A stretch of 12,712 nt of DNA from NCBI RefSeq assembly GCF_946481155.1, contig NZ_CAMLMK010000077.1, positions 1 through 12,712 on the forward strand, read 5' to 3'. Below the pieces are notes generated by a model. It did not search any database, was not told the origin of the DNA, and was given only the letters and a program-made list of their open reading frames with translations. Below, one piece after another: positions 6,591 to 12,712 of the stretch. The DNA comes from an uncultured Flavobacterium sp. GTDB lineage: Bacteria; Bacteroidota; Bacteroidia; Flavobacteriales; Flavobacteriaceae. The first letter of the stretch is position 1, and each line of letters opens with the position of its first letter. Made by a program: the position numbers and the translations under genes.

Positions 6591-7826
6591 TTATAATTGA
6601 AATAGATTCGTGGCTATTGATGTGGGTTTCCCGGAAATCAGTTCTGTAACAATTTTGCCCGTTGCAGGAGCTAAGCTCAATCCCATCATAGCATGACCGG
6701 TTGCCAAGGTTAGATTTTTAATTTTTTTATCCCTTGCAATGACCGGCATTCCGGAAGGAGTACACGGCCTGAATCCGTACCATGTTTCTTCTTTTAGCGG
6801 TTTGCTTATTTTCAGATCGGGATAAAATTCGTTGATGCTGTTAACAATTCCCTGAAGCCTGTTTTGATTGATTTTAGTATCTGACGTATGTGTTATTTCC
6901 ATCGTGCCGCCAAAACGAATATCATTATTCATAGGCGTAACAGCTACTTTTCCTTCACATAGAATGGAAGGAATCGAAGGTTTTTGAAGTCTGTTTGTTA
7001 GCGTGAAACTATATCCTTTTCCGGGTAGGACAGAAATATTGATATTAAGTTTTTTTGCTAATTCCGGACTCCATGAACCTGATGCCAATACGACTTCATC
7101 AGTAGCGAAAGTGCCTTTGTCAGTAACAATTGACGAGATAACATTATTTTGGATGGTAAAATCTTTAACCAAGGTTTCGGGATACATTTCCACATTCAAT
7201 CTTTTCAATTCTTCTTTTATGAATTTCATGAACTTTTGAGGGTAAAGATGTGCATCACTCTTATAATGGATTCCTCCGATAACATCTGTTTTGGTCCCCG
7301 TTTCAAGGGTGTCTACTTCTTCACCTGAAAGATAATCCACTTCAAGTCCAAGGCGTGCTGCTTCCTTAGCTTCATGGTGCATTTCTTCTGCTACTTTATC
7401 GGTTTTATAGAGCATCAGCAGCCCTTTTTCTTCATAAAAAAAAGAATTGTTTTCACGGGCAAAATCCTGATATAATTCTTTACTCAGAAGTGATAAATCG
7501 CGAAGAGCCGGCATCGCTTTTTCCACATGTTTGGCATTGGCATGCTTATAAAATTGTAATCCCCATTTCATTAAATCCAAACTCAGTCGGGGTTTTACAT
7601 AGAATGGGCTATGACTGTCGAACATCCACTTTATTCCCTGCGCAATCATTCCCGGTTGTGCCAAAGGGATGATATGAGAAGGCACGATCATTCCGGCATT
7701 ACCATAGGAACACCCATCATTCAGATCAGATTTGTCAAAAACTATTACCTGATAACCTTCTTTAGCCAGATAATAGGCAGAGCATAATCCGATTATTCCT
7801 CCTCCAATAATGCTTATCTTTTTCAT
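6591..7826 (-). CDS. FAD-dependent D-amino acid (D-hydroxyproline) dehydrogenase, DadA-like
   Basis: The 411-residue protein belongs to the DAO/DadA flavoenzyme superfamily. It opens with the FAD-binding motif GGGIIG (8-13) followed by the acidic strand end VIVFDK. NAGMIVPSH is at 43-51, VVLASGSW at 245-252, and the C-terminal substrate/flavin segment GFRPCTPSGMP at 351-361 with TGHAMMGLSLAPATG at 376-390. There is no signal peptide. Context gives the specific role: between the epimerase and deaminase steps, cis-4-hydroxy-D-proline must be oxidised to 1-pyrroline-4-hydroxy-2-carboxylate, and single-subunit DadA-like enzymes do this in some bacteria. The start lies 10 bases after the epimerase stop. 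A general D-amino acid dehydrogenase role is the alternative. Electrons probably enter the respiratory chain or go to oxygen; this cannot be told from the sequence. Confidence 0.88.
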   Translation of the reverse strand: MKKISIIGGGIIGLCSAYYLAKEGYQVIVFDKSDLNDGCSYGNAGMIVPSHIIPLAQPGMIAQGIKWMFDSHSPFYVKPRLSLDLMKWGLQFYKHANAKHVEKAMPALRDLSLLSKELYQDFARENNSFFYEEKGLLMLYKTDKVAEEMHHEAKEAARLGLEVDYLSGEEVDTLETGTKTDVIGGIHYKSDAHLYPQKFMKFIKEELKRLNVEMYPETLVKDFTIQNNVISSIVTDKGTFATDEVVLASGSWSPELAKKLNINISVLPGKGYSFTLTNRLQKPSIPSILCEGKVAVTPMNNDIRFGGTMEITHTSDTKINQNRLQGIVNSINEFYPDLKISKPLKEETWYGFRPCTPSGMPVIARDKKIKNLTLATGHAMMGLSLAPATGKIVTELISGKPTSIATNLFQL

Positions 7827-7836
7827 TTTATTCGTC

Positions 7837-8847
7837 TTAAATTACCTGGAAACCAAATGCATACGGGTCTTCTTCTTCGTCAATAACAATGTTGTTATAA
7901 CCATACACTTTTGCCCAGCCCTGAATGCTTGGCACAATTGCTTTAATATCTCCAATTGAAGTTTCTTCTTCCACTTTACCGATAAATTTGCTTCCGATAA
8001 AGCTTTCATGGATAAATTCTTCTCCTTTTTTTAATTTTCCTTTGGCATGAAGTTGTGCAATTCTCGCCGAGGTTCCTGTGCCGCAGGGAGAACGATCTAT
8101 AGCTTTATCACCGTAGAAAACCGCATTCCTTCCTGAAGATGTCGGGTCTAATGGATCTCCTGTCCATAACATGTGGCTGACGTCTCGAATAGTATCATTC
8201 TCAGGATGAATAAAAAGGTTTGGATATTTTTCGTTGATGCGTTTACGGACTTCCTGGCTGTACTGTACAATTTTACCAGCAGTAAAATCCTGAACCCCGG
8301 TAAAATTCTTTTGAGGATCTACAATGGCGTAGTAATTACCACCGTAAGCAACATCAAAAACGATTTCGCCCAGTTCAGGGCAATCAACGGTTAGTCCTTC
8401 TGCAGCGAGGTAGGATTTCACATTAGTCAGACGCACCCAATCCACTTTTTTTCCGGTTTGCTGGTATTCAATCTGAACTAATCCGGCAGGTGCTTCCATT
8501 CGGATTTTTCCCGGAACTTTAGGATTTATCAATCCTTCTTCCACGGCAATGGTAATGGTGCCGATCGTACCGTGTCCGCACATGGGTAAGCAACCGGAAG
8601 TCTCTATAAACAAAATGCCAAAATCATTTTCAGGATTACTCGGCGGATAAAGAATACTGCCGCTCATCATGTCATGACCCCGTGGTTCGAACATTAATCC
8701 CTTGCGAATCCAGTCGAATTCTTTCAGGAAGTGCTGTCGCTTCTCGCTCATGTTTGCTCCCACGAGGTTAGGCCCTCCTCCGGCAACTACCCTAACTGGG
8801 TTTCCGCAAGTATGTGCGTCTACGCAAAAGAAGGTTTTTCTAGGCAT
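7837..8847 (-). CDS. 4-hydroxyproline 2-epimerase (proline racemase family)
   Basis: The protein has 336 residues, the usual family length. It interconverts trans-4-hydroxy-L-proline and cis-4-hydroxy-D-proline by a two-base, cofactor-free mechanism. Both catalytic cysteines are present: C90 in MCGHGTIG and C255 in SPCGTGTSA. This argues against trans-3-hydroxy-L-proline dehydratase, where the second cysteine is replaced by threonine. DRSPCGTG at 251-258 and the N-terminal DAHTCGNP (10-17) are typical family segments. Proline racemase would show the same motifs; the neighbouring deaminase and semialdehyde dehydrogenase genes favour the 4-hydroxyproline epimerase. The start at 8847 overlaps the end of the upstream dehydrogenase gene by 28 bases in another frame, suggesting translational coupling. 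Confidence 0.93.
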   Translation of the reverse strand: MPRKTFFCVDAHTCGNPVRVVAGGGPNLVGANMSEKRQHFLKEFDWIRKGLMFEPRGHDMMSGSILYPPSNPENDFGILFIETSGCLPMCGHGTIGTITIAVEEGLINPKVPGKIRMEAPAGLVQIEYQQTGKKVDWVRLTNVKSYLAAEGLTVDCPELGEIVFDVAYGGNYYAIVDPQKNFTGVQDFTAGKIVQYSQEVRKRINEKYPNLFIHPENDTIRDVSHMLWTGDPLDPTSSGRNAVFYGDKAIDRSPCGTGTSARIAQLHAKGKLKKGEEFIHESFIGSKFIGKVEEETSIGDIKAIVPSIQGWAKVYGYNNIVIDEEEDPYAFGFQVI

Positions 8848-10433
8848 GATGCTATTGATAAATTAGTTAGTTTGTTATTTACTAGTCTGGAGATTCCTAA
8901 CGGATTTTCGTTTTGGAGTTCTTTTGGCAGTAAGCTGTCTGGCCAATTTTGATAGCTCAAGGGTCTTACCCAACGTTTCACTGCATGAATCCCAACGGCC
9001 GTAAACCTGGAATCGGACGATGCGGGGTAAGGGCCTCCGTGTAGCATGGAGGGGCAAACCTCGACACCCGTAGGCACACCATTAAAAATTAATCGGCCCA
9101 CTTTGTTTTGAAGTGAAGCCACTACTGGGGCATAATTTTCTAATTCTGATTCTGAGGCAATAAGGGTTCCTGTTAACTGTCCTTCCAGGTTGTCAAGTAC
9201 GGCAATCAATTCTGCTTCATCCTCACATTGGACAATTATGGAAAAGGGTCCAAATACTTCCTGATGAAGCAAAGTGTTTTCTAAAAAAGGTTTTCCTTCA
9301 ATAGAAAGTAGTGTCTGTGGAGCATGATTAGGAGCGATTTCTGTTTTTATTTCAGCTGCGGTAGTGACGCCATCTTGCTGTTGGAGTTCCTTTTTTCCGT
9401 TAGTAAAACTATTTAGCATGCTGGGGTGCAACATACAGGAAGGAGCTATTTTTTCTATTTCTTCGGATAACTGTCTGATAAATCGATTCAGCCCGTCACT
9501 TTTTAAACCCAAAAGTAATCCCGGATTAGTACAAAACTGACCTGCCCCCATTGTAATTGCGCCCGCATACTGAGCAGCCCAAACGGCACTTTTTTGTTCT
9601 AAAGCTTCCGGCAATAAAACAACGGGATTAATGCTTCCCATTTCAGCAAAAACCGGTATGGGTTCAGGACGTTGGGATGCCAAATCGAATAAAGCTCTTC
9701 CTCCTTTGATACTGCCGGTAAAACCCACTGCTTTAACCAAAGGGTGTTGGACAAGCTGTGCGCCTACTGTTACTCCTCCACCATTTAGGTTTGAGAATAC
9801 ACCTTCCGGCATATTTGTTTTTTTTGCAGCTCTAATGACAGCCGAAGCAACCATTTCTCCTGTTCCCACATGCATAGAATGGCCTTTTACAATTACAGGA
9901 CAACCTGATGCTAATGCCGAGACCGTATCGCCACCCGCCGTTGAAAAAGCAAATGGGAAATTACTGGATCCAAATACTACTACGGGACCTAGAGGAACCA
10001 GCATTTTTCGCACATCGATTTTTGGGATGGGTTGTCTCTCCGGCAATGCCGTATCTATTGTTGCTTCTACCCAATTTCCTTCTGCAACCATATCTGCAAA
10101 AGAACGTAATTGCAAAATTGTTCTGCCTCTTTCTCCTTCAGCTCTTCCTTTTGGAAAACCTGATTCAGTGCAATATACTTCCAGCAATTCATCTCCAAGA
10201 GCCATAATTTCATCGGCTATTGCATTTAGAAAATCGGCTTTTTGATTTCCCGGGTAATTCTTATAAGCAGCATAGGCCTTCGAAGCTAATGCAGCTGCCA
10301 AATTGATTTCGTCTGAAGTTGCTTCTGTAAATACCCACGGATTTTCTGCATTAAGCTGTGGGTTAAAAGTCGTGAACTTTTTATCTCCACTAGCTACCAG
10401 CTGACTGCCTATATAATTTTTTCCTGTAATCAT
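8820..10433 (-). CDS. 2-oxoglutarate semialdehyde (2,5-dioxovalerate) dehydrogenase
   Basis: This 537-residue aldehyde dehydrogenase is predicted to oxidise 2-oxoglutarate semialdehyde to 2-oxoglutarate with NAD(P)+, the last step of hydroxyproline breakdown. The visible motifs are FGSSNFPFAFS (154-164) with oxyanion N158, the coenzyme-binding KGH (183-185), GFTGS (237-241), general base E264 in FAEMGS, nucleophile C301 in GQFCTNPG, and E392 in QEVFGP. The divergent, slightly long form with FAEMGSINP fits the ketoglutarate-semialdehyde dehydrogenase branch rather than ordinary ALDHs. About 18 residues follow RLVN (516-519), and the last codons overlap the epimerase gene. The start at 10433 is 29 bases after the stop of the lyase gene. 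Benzaldehyde- or other aldehyde-specific activity cannot be excluded from sequence alone, but context is strong. Confidence 0.92.
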   Translation of the reverse strand: MITGKNYIGSQLVASGDKKFTTFNPQLNAENPWVFTEATSDEINLAAALASKAYAAYKNYPGNQKADFLNAIADEIMALGDELLEVYCTESGFPKGRAEGERGRTILQLRSFADMVAEGNWVEATIDTALPERQPIPKIDVRKMLVPLGPVVVFGSSNFPFAFSTAGGDTVSALASGCPVIVKGHSMHVGTGEMVASAVIRAAKKTNMPEGVFSNLNGGGVTVGAQLVQHPLVKAVGFTGSIKGGRALFDLASQRPEPIPVFAEMGSINPVVLLPEALEQKSAVWAAQYAGAITMGAGQFCTNPGLLLGLKSDGLNRFIRQLSEEIEKIAPSCMLHPSMLNSFTNGKKELQQQDGVTTAAEIKTEIAPNHAPQTLLSIEGKPFLENTLLHQEVFGPFSIIVQCEDEAELIAVLDNLEGQLTGTLIASESELENYAPVVASLQNKVGRLIFNGVPTGVEVCPSMLHGGPYPASSDSRFTAVGIHAVKRWVRPLSYQNWPDSLLPKELQNENPLGISRLVNNKLTNLSIASCLEKPSFA

Positions 10434-10462
10434 TATTTGTTTTTTTTAATACAGCCCTTGTC

Positions 10463-11401
10463 CTAACCTAATGATAAGCTTCCCGCCATGTCTTTTTTGT
10501 AGTCCGGAAGCGTAGGTCTTGTTTTTAAAGCTTCGGCAATAATACCCTGCACCCTTTCTCTTTCAGTACCAAATAATGGCAATCTCGGTGCGCGGACGTA
10601 TTCTGTCCCTATTCCGGTAGCCACTTCGGCTAATTTTATATTTTGCACTAAACGCGCGCTGATATCCAATTCCAATAAGGGTAAAAACCATCTGTAAATA
10701 GCCAATGCTTCTTCGATTCTTCCCGCCTTAGCCAATTGGTAAATAGCCACAGTTTCTGCAGGAAAAGCATCCACTAATCCTGCGACCCAGCCATCTGCTC
10801 CCATCAAAAGACTTTCTAAAGCCAGGGTATCAACACCAGATAAAATTTTCAAACGGTCCCCAAAACGATTTTTCATCCGGGTAACGTTAGAGAGGTCTCT
10901 TGTTGATTCTTTTACAGCTTGGATAGTATCGAACTTCAACAGTTCTTCAAACATATCAAGCGTAACCTCAATTTTATAATCGACCGGATTGTTGTATACC
11001 ATAATTGGCAATGAAGTGTTTTTTGCCACTTCAGAAAAATAGACAACTGTTTCATATTCACTTGCATTGTAACGCATAGGCGGTAACATCATCAGTCCTT
11101 TAGCTCCGTCCAGTTCTGCTTTGTTTGCTGCGATAATGGCACCTCGGGTGGTTTGTTCTGCAATGTTCATGATCACAGGAACCTTTCCGTTAACTATTTT
11201 AACGGTTTCTCTAACCAGTGTTCTTTTTTCCTCGTCTAATAGTGTACTGGCTTCTCCTAAAGTTCCGCCTAATATTATTCCATCAACACCGGCATTGAGT
11301 TGTGCTTTCACATTTACTGCAAACATGTTGAGGTCTAGTTTATCATCTGCAGTAAACTTGGTGGTCACTGCCGGCATGACGCCTTTCCATTGAATACTCA
11401 T
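10463..11401 (-). CDS. DapA-family lyase, predicted pyrroline-4-hydroxy-2-carboxylate deaminase
   Basis: The protein has 312 residues from the chosen start and is a class I aldolase-type TIM barrel of the dihydrodipicolinate synthase/N-acetylneuraminate lyase superfamily. Schiff-base lysine K164 lies in QAVKEST. Y136 in YNNP is the conserved proton-relay tyrosine. GGTLGE at 45-50 is the carboxylate-binding loop. In this pathway the enzyme removes water and ammonia from 1-pyrroline-4-hydroxy-2-carboxylate to give 2-oxoglutarate semialdehyde. The neighbours, not the motifs, give that specificity; true DapA is the main alternative. A TTG at 11422 could extend it by seven residues, but that codon overlaps the -7 promoter element, so the ATG at 11401 is preferred. 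It is the first gene of the six-gene operon and is divergent from the AraC regulator. Confidence 0.9.
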   Translation of the reverse strand: MSIQWKGVMPAVTTKFTADDKLDLNMFAVNVKAQLNAGVDGIILGGTLGEASTLLDEEKRTLVRETVKIVNGKVPVIMNIAEQTTRGAIIAANKAELDGAKGLMMLPPMRYNASEYETVVYFSEVAKNTSLPIMVYNNPVDYKIEVTLDMFEELLKFDTIQAVKESTRDLSNVTRMKNRFGDRLKILSGVDTLALESLLMGADGWVAGLVDAFPAETVAIYQLAKAGRIEEALAIYRWFLPLLELDISARLVQNIKLAEVATGIGTEYVRAPRLPLFGTERERVQGIIAEALKTRPTLPDYKKDMAGSLSLG

Positions 11402-11419
11402 ATAGCAATTATTTTTTTT

Positions 11420-11427
11420 CAAAACTA
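11420..11427 (-). promoter_or_regulatory. -7 promoter element of the hydroxyproline operon
   Basis: On the minus strand TAGTTTTG matches TAnnTTTG. Transcription would begin near 11413, about 12 bases before the ATG at 11401. No TTG lies at the normal 17-23 base distance upstream. A missing -33 half is what one expects of an activator-dependent promoter, which fits control by the divergent AraC-type protein. Activator dependence is inferred. Confidence 0.5.
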
Positions 11428-11446
11428 TCGTATGTTTGGAAATATT

Positions 11447-11493
11447 TATTAGGCTATATTATCCATAATTGATACTATATTAGCTTATATGAT
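11447..11493. promoter_or_regulatory. Candidate AraC-type operator direct repeats
   Basis: CTATATTA occurs at 11454-11461 and again at 11475-11482, exactly 21 bases apart, the half-site spacing typical of AraC-family operators. A longer imperfect direct repeat is offset from this: the 16-mers at 11447-11462 and 11478-11493 match at 13 of 16 positions with a 31-base period (about three helical turns). Both sit just upstream of the operon's -7 element. The DNA here is very A/T-rich, so chance repeats are possible. Confidence 0.4.
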
Positions 11494-11520
11494 GTCAAAT
11501 GTTAAATATGTGAGTAATAT

Positions 11521-11553
11521 TTGCGCCTTTTTAAGTAAATTAGAATATATTTG
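11521..11553 (+). promoter_or_regulatory. Promoter of the AraC-family regulator gene
   Basis: TTG at 11521-11523 and TATATTTG at 11546-11553 are separated by 22 bases, at the long end of the spacing accepted for TTG/TAnnTTTG promoters. Transcription would start near 11560, giving a leader of about 17 bases to the ATG at 11577. Confidence 0.45.
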
Positions 11554-11576
11554 AACTATTAGACGTGATTTTATTG

Positions 11577-12422
11577 ATGAAGATATTTCCTTTCAAAATA
11601 CCCAGACCTAAAGAAGAGGCCCTTATTTATCAGGAAGATAGAGAGCTCGTTTTTTACGATAAACTGCATCAGCATGAAGAGATACAGATTAGTTATATCC
11701 AGAAAGGGGAAGGAACCGTACTTGTAGGCGATACCATGACAGCTTATCAAAAAGGCGATGTAATTGTAATAGGGAGCAATTTGCCGCACGTATTTCGAAG
11801 CGAGACCAGTACTAATGAAGTTTCTGTAATGTTAACGGTATTTTTTACACCGGATTCCTTCGGTAAGAATTTCTTTGAATTCCCCGAACTGAAAACACTC
11901 ATGCCTTTTTTTGAAGCGATCAAAAATGGTTTTATGATAAATAATGCGCCACAAAAAATCGTAAACAAGTTTTTGAAATTTAAGAAAGCTGATGAATTCG
12001 AACAGTTTTTGTTGTTTCTTAAAATGGTTAAGGCTTTCACATTGGCAGATAAAAAAAAGCTCTCTGGGTTCATTTATGAAAAAACACTTTCGGATAGTGA
12101 AGGTAAAAGGATGCAATCCGTTTTTGAGTATGTGATGAACCATTATCAAAAGAATATTACCCTGGAAGAAATTGCATCGGTGGCAAATATGAGCAAAAAT
12201 GCCTTTTGTCGTTATTTTAAAGTGAGAACGAATAAGTCATTTTTTCAGTTTTTGATTGAAATCCGGATAGAACACGCCAGAAAATTATTGCTGAAGAATA
12301 ATGATCTTTCCGTATTGGAAATTGCCGAATTATGCGGTTTTAACAATATATCTAATTTCAATAGGAAATTTAAGGAGTTGAAACATACTTCTCCCTTGCA
12401 ATACCGGAAATTAAATGCATAA
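11577..12422 (+). CDS. AraC-family transcriptional regulator with N-terminal cupin
   Basis: The protein has 281 residues from the ATG at 11577. A GTG at 11565 would add four residues but would begin almost at the predicted transcript start, so the ATG is preferred. The N-terminal cupin sensing domain spans about 15-90, with HQHEEI (31-36), GEGTVLVGD (44-52) and GDVIVIGSNLPHVF (60-73). The C-terminal DNA-binding domain spans about 180-281: the first helix-turn-helix is around ITLEEIASVANMSKNAFCRYF (194-214), and the second is around LSVLEIAELCGFNNISNFNRKF (244-265). The last segment, HTSPLQYRK, is the usual family ending. It is divergent from the hydroxyproline operon across 175 bases, so it is the likely pathway-specific activator responding to a hydroxyproline isomer or intermediate. 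The family is certain; the ligand is inferred. Confidence 0.93.
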   Translation: MKIFPFKIPRPKEEALIYQEDRELVFYDKLHQHEEIQISYIQKGEGTVLVGDTMTAYQKGDVIVIGSNLPHVFRSETSTNEVSVMLTVFFTPDSFGKNFFEFPELKTLMPFFEAIKNGFMINNAPQKIVNKFLKFKKADEFEQFLLFLKMVKAFTLADKKKLSGFIYEKTLSDSEGKRMQSVFEYVMNHYQKNITLEEIASVANMSKNAFCRYFKVRTNKSFFQFLIEIRIEHARKLLLKNNDLSVLEIAELCGFNNISNFNRKFKELKHTSPLQYRKLNA

Positions 12423-12425
12423 AAA

Positions 12426-12453
12426 AAGGCCGTCAGGTTTATTTGGCGGCCTT
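12426..12453. terminator. Terminator between AraC gene and SHOCT-protein gene
   Basis: AAGGCCG (12426-12432) pairs with CGGCCTT (12447-12453), extended inward by a T-G and a C-G pair. On the minus strand the stem runs into a seven-T tract, so it suits the leftward gene ending at 12473. It can also close the AraC gene, whose stop at 12420-12422 lies just before it. Confidence 0.8.
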
Positions 12454-12472
12454 CATTGTAATAGATTTCATT

Positions 12473-12712
12473 TTACATATAACTCAAAATCTCTTTCTTC
12501 AGGTTGTCATATTCTCCCTGAAGAATCAATCCGTTATCCAGTAATTTTTTGTAATTCTGAAGTTTGGCAAACAATTCATCGCTGGACATGTCGCTTAATT
12601 TTTTTTCACCGGTTGCTTGTGGTACTGGTTCTGTATACGTTTCCTGAACTGCCGGAGTCGTAGTCATGATTTCCGCAAAAGAAGTCACTTCTTCCGTTTC
12701 CATTTCTTCAAC
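12473..12712 (-). CDS. SHOCT-domain protein, C-terminal part (cut by window edge)
   Basis: The visible 79 or more residues end in a SHOCT-type short C-terminal domain: DELFAKLQNYKKLLDNGLI followed by EYDNLKKEIL, with the characteristic pattern of an amphipathic helix, an 'LLDNGLI' turn and a second helix. Before it is an acidic, Thr/Pro-rich linker. An in-frame ATG lies at 12703, but the frame stays open to the window edge (codons for Val-Glu-Glu precede that Met), so the gene probably begins outside and this is a partial entry. SHOCT domains sit at the ends of many bacterial proteins, often membrane or phage-related, and are thought to mediate oligomerisation. The identity of the main domain cannot be told from here. 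Confidence 0.7.
   Translation of the reverse strand, partial: VEEMETEEVTSFAEIMTTTPAVQETYTEPVPQATGEKKLSDMSSDELFAKLQNYKKLLDNGLILQGEYDNLKKEILSYM

Noticed and set aside
7837..8847. trans-3-hydroxy-L-proline dehydratase as identity of the racemase-family gene
   Set aside because: Both catalytic cysteines (C90 and C255) are present, whereas the dehydratases replace the second with threonine.
9631..10245. Long open frame (204 codons) on the plus strand opposite the semialdehyde dehydrogenase gene
   Set aside because: It is fully antisense to a gene with intact catalytic motifs and shows no family features, promoter, or plausible domain; it is a composition shadow.
11402..11422. TTG start at 11422 extending the DapA-family lyase by seven residues
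   Set aside because: The codon falls in the predicted -7 promoter element, and the ATG at 11401 gives a normal family N-terminus (WKGVMPAVTT close to the start).
1..12712. Mobile element, prophage, CRISPR or defence system
   Set aside because: No transposase, integrase, regularly spaced repeats, or nuclease/toxin motifs were seen; the tRNA-Leu has no duplicated 3' end nearby to suggest an integrated island.

Overview
The window looks like chromosomal DNA from a Bacteroidota bacterium, most likely a Flavobacterium-type member of the Flavobacteriaceae. Starts lack Shine-Dalgarno sequences and follow A/T-rich leaders. Several leaders carry the TAnnTTTG-type -7 element of this phylum. Signal peptides end in flavobacterial style (FSQ, SAQ), and the protein families (DUF4407, S37 peptidase, SHOCT) fit. 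The genus is inferred; no marker gene other than a tRNA is present.

Left part (1-3983). A tRNA-Leu(UAG) lies on the minus strand with a good promoter. A plus-strand M20-family metallodipeptidase follows and ends at a hairpin terminator shared with a convergent gene. That gene encodes a secreted protein of unknown function built from two tandem copies of one domain. A 272-bp intergenic region with an inverted repeat at the start codon, a perfect 18-bp palindrome and CATCATC repeats leads into a plus-strand DUF4407 membrane/coiled-coil protein. A second hairpin separates it from the operon.

Centre (3984-11401). Six tightly packed minus-strand genes form one probable operon. In transcription order they are: a DapA-family lyase (predicted pyrroline-4-hydroxy-2-carboxylate deaminase), a 2-oxoglutarate-semialdehyde dehydrogenase, a two-cysteine proline racemase-family enzyme (predicted 4-hydroxyproline 2-epimerase), a DadA-like FAD oxidoreductase (predicted D-hydroxyproline dehydrogenase), a cytoplasmic Xaa-Pro aminopeptidase, and an exported S37-family tripeptidyl peptidase. 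The first four make the complete known route from trans-4-hydroxy-L-proline to 2-oxoglutarate. The last two are peptidases from proline-specific or tripeptide-releasing families. The operon therefore reads as a collagen/gelatin-peptide utilisation unit: release and trimming of Pro/Hyp-rich peptides, then hydroxyproline catabolism into the TCA cycle. No transporter is encoded in it.

Right part (11402-12712). A 175-bp A/T-rich divergent region holds a -7 promoter element for each direction and direct-repeat candidates for operator half-sites. It separates the operon from a divergent AraC-family regulator with an N-terminal cupin, the likely hydroxyproline-responsive activator. A hairpin terminator follows, and then the C-terminal end of a minus-strand SHOCT-domain protein that runs off the right edge.

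No mobile element, CRISPR array, or rRNA was seen. No gene-free stretch exceeds 300 bases. The individual families are known. The less ordinary points are the coupling of peptidases to the hydroxyproline pathway in one operon, the duplicated secreted protein, and the repeats in the intergenic regions.
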